In this document: positions 57,479 to 64,000 of the stretch, piece after piece
Layout of the letters: every line of letters begins with the position of its first letter
Numbering within the stretch: the first letter of the stretch is position 1
From: Paracandidimonas soli
Lineage (GTDB): Bacteria; Pseudomonadota; Gammaproteobacteria; Burkholderiales; Burkholderiaceae_B
Direction: 5' to 3'
Assembly: GCF_004342005.1 (NCBI RefSeq)
Contig: NZ_SMBX01000001.1
Location: forward strand, 1 to 64,000
DNA: 64,000 bases
The notes under the pieces: model-generated
Told to the model about the DNA's origin: nothing
The model's database searches: none
Seen by the model: only the letters and a program-made list of their open reading frames with translations
Made by a program: the position numbers and the translations under genes

Positions 57479-59845
57479 ATGACTGGCCGCGACGACGAAC
57501 TCGCCCGCCTTCGTGCCGAGAACGCCCGCTTGATCGCCATGCTTGAAGAGCACGGCATCGTTTGGCAAACACCTGCCCCGGTTCCCAAGTTTCCGGCAAC
57601 TTTATCGTTGACCACAGACGAGAAAGTCGCGCTCTTTGGCCGGTTATTCCGGGGCCGCACCGATGTCTATCCAGTCCGATGGGAAAGCAAGGCAGGCAAG
57701 AGCGGATACTCGCCGGCATGTGCGAACGAATGGCGTCCAGGCGTCTGCGAGAAGCCCCGCATCAAGTGCGGTGACTGCCAGCAGCGGCAACTGTTGCCGT
57801 TGACTGACCAAGTCCTTTTCGATCACCTGGCGGGACGTCATACCATCGGCCTTTATCCACTGTTGTCAGGCGATGATTGCCATCTGCTTGCCGTGGATTT
57901 CGACGAATCGGACTGGCGTGATGATGCCCGAGCCTTCGTTCTCTCCTGTCGTGAACTGGATGTTCCGGTCGCGCTGGAAATTTCTCGCTCTGGCAATGGC
58001 GCCCATGCCTGGATCTTCTTTGCTGGCCGTGTCGCCGCCCGCGATGCGCGCCGCTTGGGAGCTGCGCTTATCAGCCACACCTGTGCCCGTACGCGACAAT
58101 TGTCGCTGGGCTCTTACCATCGTCTGTTTCCGAATCAGGACACCCTGCCCAAGGGTGGGTTCGGCAACCTGATCGCCCTGCCTTTGCAGAAGATGCCTCG
58201 CGAGCGTCGGGCAAGTGTCTTCGTGGACGACGCCCTGCAACCGCATCCGGACCAGTGGGCCTTCCTTGCCTCGCTGCAGACGATAGGGCCGCACGACATC
58301 GAGCCTGTCATCCTGCGCGCCACCGGCGGCTCTCATCCACTGGACGTCACCTTCGCCACCGACGAAGACCAGCACGAGCCATGGCAGCGTTCGGCAGGGA
58401 GTCGGCAACGGTTGATGGGTGCGATGCCGGCCTCGCTCACGTTGACCATGGCCAATCTCATCTACATCGAGAAGGACGCACTCCCGCAGGTGTTGGCCAA
58501 TCGGCTCATCCGTCTGGCCGCTTTCGCCAATCCTGAGTTCCATCAGGCCCAGGCGCTGCGCCTGCCGGTCTGGAACAAGCCTCGCCTGATTGGTTGCGCC
58601 GAGAATTTCCCCCACCATATCGCCCTGCCGCGTGGCTGCCTCGATGCCGTCCGCGAGCTACTGCGTGAGAATGCTATCGGCTGCGAACTGCGGGACGAAC
58701 GCTGCGGCGGCCAAGCCCTTGCTGTCGAGTTCGCAGGCCAACTCCGTGAGGACCAGGAGCAATCCGTCAGAGCGATGCTCCGCTTCGATACCGGCATCCT
58801 GTGCGCACCCACTGCCTTCGGAAAAACCGTCACCGCTGCGGCACTGATCGCCCGGCGTGGCGTCAACACGCTGGTACTGGTGCATCGCACGGAACTGCTC
58901 AGGCAGTGGCAGGAACGGCTGCAGACTTTCCTGGGTTGCGGCAAGGAGATGGTCGGCGTAATTGGCGGCGGCAAGTCCAGGCCGACCGGCCGCATCGACA
59001 TTGCCGTCATGCAGTCCATACATCGGCAGGGAGAAACCAACCCCATCGTGGAAAATTACGGGCACGTCATTGTCGACGAATGCCATCACCTCTCGGCAGT
59101 GTCGTTTGAAGCCATTCTCAAACGTGTCTGTGCCCGCTATGTCCTAGGATTGACTGCCACACCGATCCGGCGCGATGGCCGTCAGCCCATTCTGTTCATG
59201 CAGTGCGGCCCGATCCAACATACTGCAGCCAAACCGACTGGTGCGCCCCAGATGCTGGAGTGTGTGCCACGCCACCTGTCGGCGCAAACTGCATTTCCCG
59301 AAGAAGCTGCCATCCAGGACATCTTTCGTCAGCTTGCCAGCGATATCACTCGTACCGCTACGATCGCCGACGAGATCGCGAAGGTTTTTGCACAGGGAGG
59401 CAAGGTACTGGCCTTGTCCGAAAGGACCGATCATCTTGATGCCCTGCATGCCGCTTTGATCGGTCGTGTCCAGCCCTTGTTCCTGCTGCATGGCCGTCAG
59501 TCGAAGAAACAACGCGCCAGTGTGATCACTGCCTTGAATGCATTGGATGCCGATAGCCCGCGGGTGTTGCTGGCCAGTGGCAAGCTGGTGGGAGAAGGCT
59601 TCGACCATCCGCCGCTCGACACGCTGGTGCTGACTATGCCTATTTCATGGAAAGGTACGCTGCAACAGTATGCCGGTCGCCTGCACCGAGCGCAGGCAGG
59701 CAAGCAGTGCGTGCGCATCATTGACTTCATCGACTCCGGGCATCCTTCGCTGCTGCGCATGTGGGAACGGCGACAGAGAGGTTACCAGGCAATGGGTTAT
59801 CGGATGGTTGCAACGGGGGAATTGAACCTGGAATTTCCTGTGTAG
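57479..59845 (+). CDS. TOTE-type primase-helicase (AEP primase plus SF2 helicase)
   Basis: A 788-residue multidomain protein. It has an N-terminal coiled coil (residues 5-25), a zinc-ribbon-like Cys cluster (C81, C90, C97, C100), an archaeo-eukaryotic primase domain with the DFD metal motif (D140, D142) and SGNGAH (S171, H176), then an SF2 helicase with Walker A APTAFGKT (near 449), DECH box (near 533), LTATPIRRDG and QYAGRLHR (near 730). This matches TOTE conflict systems, so a DNA-directed defence or element-rivalry role is inferred. No added nuclease domain is seen at the C-terminus. The ATG at 57479 has the previous stop 10 bp upstream. Confidence 0.88.
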   Translation: MTGRDDELARLRAENARLIAMLEEHGIVWQTPAPVPKFPATLSLTTDEKVALFGRLFRGRTDVYPVRWESKAGKSGYSPACANEWRPGVCEKPRIKCGDCQQRQLLPLTDQVLFDHLAGRHTIGLYPLLSGDDCHLLAVDFDESDWRDDARAFVLSCRELDVPVALEISRSGNGAHAWIFFAGRVAARDARRLGAALISHTCARTRQLSLGSYHRLFPNQDTLPKGGFGNLIALPLQKMPRERRASVFVDDALQPHPDQWAFLASLQTIGPHDIEPVILRATGGSHPLDVTFATDEDQHEPWQRSAGSRQRLMGAMPASLTLTMANLIYIEKDALPQVLANRLIRLAAFANPEFHQAQALRLPVWNKPRLIGCAENFPHHIALPRGCLDAVRELLRENAIGCELRDERCGGQALAVEFAGQLREDQEQSVRAMLRFDTGILCAPTAFGKTVTAAALIARRGVNTLVLVHRTELLRQWQERLQTFLGCGKEMVGVIGGGKSRPTGRIDIAVMQSIHRQGETNPIVENYGHVIVDECHHLSAVSFEAILKRVCARYVLGLTATPIRRDGRQPILFMQCGPIQHTAAKPTGAPQMLECVPRHLSAQTAFPEEAAIQDIFRQLASDITRTATIADEIAKVFAQGGKVLALSERTDHLDALHAALIGRVQPLFLLHGRQSKKQRASVITALNALDADSPRVLLASGKLVGEGFDHPPLDTLVLTMPISWKGTLQQYAGRLHRAQAGKQCVRIIDFIDSGHPSLLRMWERRQRGYQAMGYRMVATGELNLEFPV

Positions 59846-59974
59846 AGCGAGTTTCTTGATTTGGCAATAAATACGGGTAGCGCGCAGTTCGGATTGTTTG
59901 CGGCGGCAGCGGTAATGCTGGGGTGAGATGGCGGCTCCTTTGGCCATGTGGCCGATACCGACAGGAGCCTTGCC

Positions 59975-61159
59975 ATGTCTCATCAACCTTCAGACATCAT
60001 CACCCCGAAAGCCTTGTTGCTGGATGAGCGGCTGACGCCGCTGGAGCGCAATGCCTGGCTAACTTTCCGCGCGCTGGCCAGCAGCGACGGCACCGTGGTC
60101 CTCAGCTACGATGCGCTACGCAAATACCTGCCCAGCGCGCCGGGCAGCAAGCAGGCTGCCCTTGAAACCGTGTCCAGGGCCGTGCTGTGCCTGCGGCTGT
60201 CCACCTGGATTGCCCTGGTCGAATACCGTCGCAATCCCATGACCGGATTCTCCATGGCTAGCCGTTATGCCGTGCGCAATCAACCGCTGACTTTCGTCGA
60301 GGCATGTCTGGAAGACGACGATTACCTGCCGTTGCTCGAACAGGCACTCAGCCATAGCAGTGCGACGATTCGCCAGTTGGCTCGGTCCATCCTCGACGAG
60401 GCCATGCGTCAGCCTGATGCTTTGGAGAGGTTGCCTGCTGCAGCGAGGGAACGCATCGAACAGCTGCGGGGCAATGACGATGACCATGATCCAGGTGGCC
60501 CAAGTGGGTCAACGCCACCCGACGGTCGCAGTCCCATCACGAACAGGCCCGTCGAAGCCAGGCAGGACATTCCGAAGGCCGCACCGGCATCCACTGCAAC
60601 AGTACGTACTGTAGAAAAAGAAGTATTAAAAGACGTACATACGTACCCGTCACAGTCCGAAGTGCAAATATCCGGGTCAGATTTGCCGATCCGCTTCCGG
60701 CAACTGCCGCAGGATCAACAGCAAATCCTTATGGCGCGTCTCAGGGGCTTGGCGCTTGAACAACGCCAAGCTGTTCTGGCGGAATGGGATGCGCGCTGCG
60801 CCTCGGGTGCTGTGCATAACGCCATTGCCTACCTGTACGGGCTGATCAAGAAGGCGGTGAACGGGATGTTCAAGCTGTGGGCCGCGCGTAAGCCTGCTGC
60901 ACAGCAAACGCCTGCAACAGCAGCCAGTGGATTGCAGGTCTCGCCGCCTGCAGCTTCTGCATTGCCTGATGTCCCAGTCTTCAAACTGGCCTCTCGCGAG
61001 GTGGTGGAGCAGTCCTTGGCGCAGATTCGGCAAATCCTGCAGACGCCCGCAAAATCGGTTGGACAGATCATTGAGAGCATGGCGGGCAGTGGCGTGCTGC
61101 CCTCTCGGATCAAAGGGGCGCACGTTGCAGGAATGCCTGGATCGCTTGGCGCAACGTAA
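59975..61159 (+). CDS. STY4528-like island replication protein
   Basis: A 394-residue protein with an N-terminal helix-turn-helix-like region (KALLLDERLTPLERNAWLTFRALASSDGTVVLSYDALRKYLPS and RAVLCLRLSTWIALVEYRR), resembling the STY4528 family of pathogenicity-island and ICE replication proteins. The C-terminal half is Gln/Ala-rich with a low-complexity linker (around residues 190-240). It is the clearest sign that this segment is an integrative element. The ATG at 59975 follows AGGAG. It may start extrachromosomal replication of the excised element. Confidence 0.8.
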   Translation: MSHQPSDIITPKALLLDERLTPLERNAWLTFRALASSDGTVVLSYDALRKYLPSAPGSKQAALETVSRAVLCLRLSTWIALVEYRRNPMTGFSMASRYAVRNQPLTFVEACLEDDDYLPLLEQALSHSSATIRQLARSILDEAMRQPDALERLPAAARERIEQLRGNDDDHDPGGPSGSTPPDGRSPITNRPVEARQDIPKAAPASTATVRTVEKEVLKDVHTYPSQSEVQISGSDLPIRFRQLPQDQQQILMARLRGLALEQRQAVLAEWDARCASGAVHNAIAYLYGLIKKAVNGMFKLWAARKPAAQQTPATAASGLQVSPPAASALPDVPVFKLASREVVEQSLAQIRQILQTPAKSVGQIIESMAGSGVLPSRIKGAHVAGMPGSLGAT

Positions 61160-61228
61160 GGTATGACTTTACACTGGATGTTTCGTTAAACCACGCTGTC
61201 GCAGGTTTCTATCTCGGGGTACTACGCC

Positions 61229-61503
61229 ATGTCCATGCACAATCCACCGCATCCCGGCGAGTCCCTGCGCGAGGATGTGTTGCCCGCTACTGGCCTGAGC
61301 ATCACTGCCCTGCCGAGCACCTGGGTTACTCCCGTGGTCAACTCTCCACTGTGTTGAATGGCCGTGCCGCCATCAGCGCTGATCTGGCCTATCGGCTGGA
61401 GCTGGCGGGCTTGGGCAGTGCGAGCCAGTATCTGAATGAGCAGATCGTCTATGACCTGTGGCAGGCTCGGCAGCGGCCACATCCACCGATCAAGCGTCTG
61501 TAG
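61229..61503 (+). pseudogene. higA: Frameshifted HigA-type antitoxin
   Basis: Two frames joined give a HigA protein: HNPPHPGESLREDVLPATGLSITAL, then AEHLGYSRGQLSTVLNGRAAIS, AYRLELAGLGSASQYLNEQ and a PPIKRL end. The frames join at CTGCCGAG, where one G seems missing (CTGGCCGAG expected); the 275-bp length is one base short of 92 codons. No higB toxin gene lies between the STY4528-like stop and this start. Likely an orphan broken antitoxin, or a sequencing slip. Confidence 0.75.
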
Positions 61504-62249
61504 ACACAGTGAAAGTGGTGGATGAGTGCGCCAGCCCTTGGTAACAGAGGCTTGCTGCCGTGCCTGGCTCCGGTTATAGGGCCGTCACTGCCTACCGCAG
61601 TGACGGCCCGACGAACTGCAGCAACAATACGGGTTGGCGCGGTACCGTATTGATTGCTGCGTACATGATGATGCCCCGGCATACTGGCCTTGCAATGACC
61701 TGCCGGTGGGTATGAACACCGGAACCTTGGTGCGGGGCAGTAAGCGCCACATGGAGCATCGCCATGCTTTCCATGCCGTTCCCACACGGTGGCCTCGATA
61801 GCGCAGGTTCCTGTAAGCGCTGATCCGGTTTGCCGGAAGGAACCCTCCCAGGCACACCCCAGGCTCGTTCGGTGTGCCGCCCTACCCACGGGCAGAGCCT
61901 TCCTCATCTTCGGCGTGGTTCATCCCGCTAATCCTAGTCGTCCAGTGCCAGTTGGCGCTTTGCCATATACGGCGTGCATTGCCGGTCGTCCCGACCTGGC
62001 ACGACATGCTTGCGCCTTTTTCCATCACTCCACAGGAGGAATCCATCCCAGCACATCGCGTCGTCGTCCCTTGCAACTCCTCCGCCTGGTCTTCCTACAG
62101 GAAGCGCGGCGGATGCCTCATTCGAGGCCACAGGTGAACTGAGCACCTGGCCCTTGCCCCTACGGGGATCTCGTCTTGGCGAGTTGGCACAAACACTGAC
62201 CCTTGTATCTCAGCCCCCAATAACCGACAACCGATGGAGGGACGCTCCG
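61504..62249. other. Gene-free leader upstream of the integrase
   Basis: A 746-bp stretch with no convincing gene. It contains paired segments such as GGTTCC (61806-61811) and GGAACC (61839-61844) that enclose CCGG-TTTG-CCGG, suggesting RNA structure. It could hold a small RNA, an element regulatory region or an origin. Open frames across it lack good starts and have no recognisable protein features. Confidence 0.5.
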
Positions 62250-63113
62250 ATGGACGACCTGACCTATACCCTGCGACAACTCTGCCTGCGCAACCGCGAC
62301 GGCAGCCACGCCACCCAAGCCGACCGGCAGCGCTCGCTGAGCCTGGCTGCTCATCAATTGCGCGAAGCAGGCTTCCGCCAGATGCGTGCTACGTCGTTGA
62401 AGGGCAAGCATGTCGAAGCCCTGCTGCAACGCTGGCAAGCCGAAGGCCTGTCGACCGGCACGCTGAAGAACCGTATGGCACATCTACGCTGGTGGGCCGA
62501 GAAGGTTGGCAAGGCAGGCATCTTGCCGGCAGACAACACCAAGCTGGGCATTCCCGAGCGGCGCTATGTGACCAATGAAAGCAAGGCCAAGGAGCTGGGT
62601 GACAGGTTGGACAGGATCAACGACCCCCATGTCCGCATGAGCCTGCGTTTGCAGGCTGCCTTCGGCTTACGGCGGGAAGAGTCCATCAAGTTCCAGCCCC
62701 GCTACGCCGACCGTGGCGACGATATCGCTATCAAGGGATCATGGGCCAAAGGCGGCCGTGATCGGACGGTGCCAATCTCGACGCCGGAACAGCGTGCGGT
62801 GCTGAATGAGGCTCATCGCCTGGCAGGCCTGGGATCATTGATTCCATCGCATAAGACTTACATTCAGCAGCGGAATCTCTACGACGGGCAGTGCAAGGCG
62901 GCTGGGTTGAGCAACATGCATGGGTTGCGGCATCGGTATGCGCAGATGCGGTATGAGGTATTGACGGGGTGGAAGGCGCCGGCGGCGGGTGGTCTTGGTA
63001 AAACTCAGCTCAGTAGCAGTCAGAGAATGAGTGACCAACATGCTCGACAGCAGATCAGCCATGAGCTGGGACATGAGCGTGCGACAGTAACAGCGATCTA
63101 CCTGGGAACGTGA
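62250..63113 (+). CDS. Tyrosine recombinase/integrase-domain protein
   Basis: A 287-residue tyrosine recombinase. An N-terminal SAM-like core-binding domain (residues 1-105) is followed by the catalytic domain: Arg in GLRREES (about 141-142), HGLRHR (H224, R227), LGH (H275) and the nucleophile Tyr in AIYLG (Y284). The ATG at 62250 is preferred because GGAGG lies 8 bp upstream; a longer frame begins at 61974. It is shorter than ICE P4-type integrases, so it may be an internal integrase-like element protein. No att site was identified. Confidence 0.85.
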   Translation: MDDLTYTLRQLCLRNRDGSHATQADRQRSLSLAAHQLREAGFRQMRATSLKGKHVEALLQRWQAEGLSTGTLKNRMAHLRWWAEKVGKAGILPADNTKLGIPERRYVTNESKAKELGDRLDRINDPHVRMSLRLQAAFGLRREESIKFQPRYADRGDDIAIKGSWAKGGRDRTVPISTPEQRAVLNEAHRLAGLGSLIPSHKTYIQQRNLYDGQCKAAGLSNMHGLRHRYAQMRYEVLTGWKAPAAGGLGKTQLSSSQRMSDQHARQQISHELGHERATVTAIYLGT

Positions 63114-63167
63114 AATTCCGATCAGGCCACCTATTGCAACACCAGCTGTTCCCAGCAATTTGACGGA

Positions 63168-64000
63168 TCAATCTTGTGAGTCACCCCTGGCGAGCACAAA
63201 CAGATGCCGTTTGGCGCGTGTTGCCGCAACGTGCAATAGACAACGTTCGGAAACCTCCGTGTCGTCTGTGACACCGACATCTTCGTCATGGCTGAACTGC
63301 TCGGCATACTGCCTGGCACCGCGATAGCCGGCCAGGATGACGATGTCGAACTCCAGCCCCTTGATACGGTGCATGGTCGCCAGTCGGATGCCTGTTTCCG
63401 CAGGATCATCCGTCGTGCCGTGATCCAGCCTGAGACAATCTATACCGCGTTGCCGCAAGGCTAGTGCCAATGCATCCAGATCTTCATTGGTGCGGGCCGT
63501 GACGCAGATGCGCCTGGCCTCGATATCATCGGCTTTGCCATGTTCAACTACGGACAGAATGTGCTCCACGTCCTGTGGCAAGGAGGCGGATGGAAAGACT
63601 TCCGGCAAGTCGCCGTGGGTCAATGAGCGATAGCCGCGCAAGCTGTCGATGCTTCCATCCAGGTCGTCGATCTCGATACCTTCCAACTGCGCGCAGGCCC
63701 AACGCCGAATCTCATCGGTTGTTCGGTAATTGACCTTGAGGGTACGGCTGCGGCCCCGTACCTCGATCCCCACCTGTCCAAGCGTCACCTTGTGGCGATA
63801 GATGCGCTGGTGGGCATCACCCACGATGAACAAATCGTTCTCGGCCCTGGGTACGGCCGCACGAATCAGGGTGTAGGCAGCGGCGCTGATGTCCTGCGCC
63901 TCATCCACCACCATGGCGCGGATGCCCAGTTGCGGCTTTTCCTGCTCGATCAACTGACTGGCTTCCCGGAAGGCTTCTTCCGGCTCGCGCAGGTTGGCGG
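63168..64000 (-). CDS. UvrD/Rep-like SF1 helicase, C-terminal part (5' end beyond the window)
   Basis: The visible 277 codons are open to the right edge. They hold SF1A helicase motifs: Walker B-type VVDEAQDIS, motif III IVGDAHQRIY, motif IV VNYRTTDEIR, motif V TMHRIKGLEFDIVILAG and motif VI LLHVAATRAKRHLFV. It unwinds DNA using ATP and may be part of the element, such as a conflict- or repair-related helicase. It converges with the integrase gene across 54 bp. The ATP-binding P-loop lies outside this window. Confidence 0.87.
   Translation of the reverse strand, partial: ANLREPEEAFREASQLIEQEKPQLGIRAMVVDEAQDISAAAYTLIRAAVPRAENDLFIVGDAHQRIYRHKVTLGQVGIEVRGRSRTLKVNYRTTDEIRRWACAQLEGIEIDDLDGSIDSLRGYRSLTHGDLPEVFPSASLPQDVEHILSVVEHGKADDIEARRICVTARTNEDLDALALALRQRGIDCLRLDHGTTDDPAETGIRLATMHRIKGLEFDIVILAGYRGARQYAEQFSHDEDVGVTDDTEVSERCLLHVAATRAKRHLFVLARGDSQD

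Overview
The window is high-GC chromosomal DNA from a betaproteobacterium, most likely of the Alcaligenaceae (Bordetella/Achromobacter type). Pointers are the tRNA-Tyr/Gly/Thr-tuf cluster, the mnmG-rsmG-parA-parB operon beside a replication origin, and five lone Bug-family (TctC-like) tripartite tricarboxylate solute receptors. The genus call is inference.

Layout. 1-1231: 5' part of tuf and three tRNA genes, all on the minus strand. 1430-9373: a CoA-linked catabolic block with a CitE-like lyase, a Bug receptor, a CoA-transferase, a bifunctional hydratase/dehydrogenase, a thiolase-like protein with its DUF35 partner and two MaoC-type hotdog proteins, divergent from a LysR regulator (9517-10461). 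10651-11772: alanine racemase. 11997-16355: parB-parA-rsmG-mnmG. 16356-18703: segregation and origin region with three parS sites (one inside mnmG), three perfect DnaA boxes, an A/T-rich unwinding candidate, a 97-bp perfect hairpin, a roughly 210-bp MITE-like palindrome and an aminotransferase gene.

18704-38393: YitT-like membrane protein, then two complete three-subunit molybdenum hydroxylase operons. The first (minus strand) faces XdhC, a TRAP transporter and an isochorismatase-fold hydrolase. The second continues into a CoxG-like protein, an acyl-CoA ligase, a thioesterase, a quinone oxidoreductase and an XRE regulator. A recurring site close to TTGTACCAAAAATGG lies in five promoter regions of this block and suggests one regulon, probably run by the XRE protein. 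38426-54919: class II aldolase, more Bug receptors, lldD with a GntR regulator and two TGGTNNNACCA operators, two DadA-like dehydrogenases, an Asp/Glu-racemase-like protein, Lrp, an M20 amidohydrolase, a UroD-like protein, an SDR and a cystathionine beta-lyase-like enzyme. Most of these suit amino-acid and organic-acid scavenging.

55160-64000: accessory DNA, probably part of an integrative and conjugative element or pathogenicity-type island. It holds a Fic protein with an N-terminal inhibitory motif and C-terminal winged helix, an unassigned 381-residue protein, a primase-helicase with the architecture of TOTE conflict systems, an STY4528-like island replication protein, a frameshifted higA, a 746-bp gene-free leader, a tyrosine recombinase and the C-terminal part of a UvrD-like helicase. 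The Fic/unknown/primase-helicase run is the best candidate for an uncharacterised conflict or defence module.
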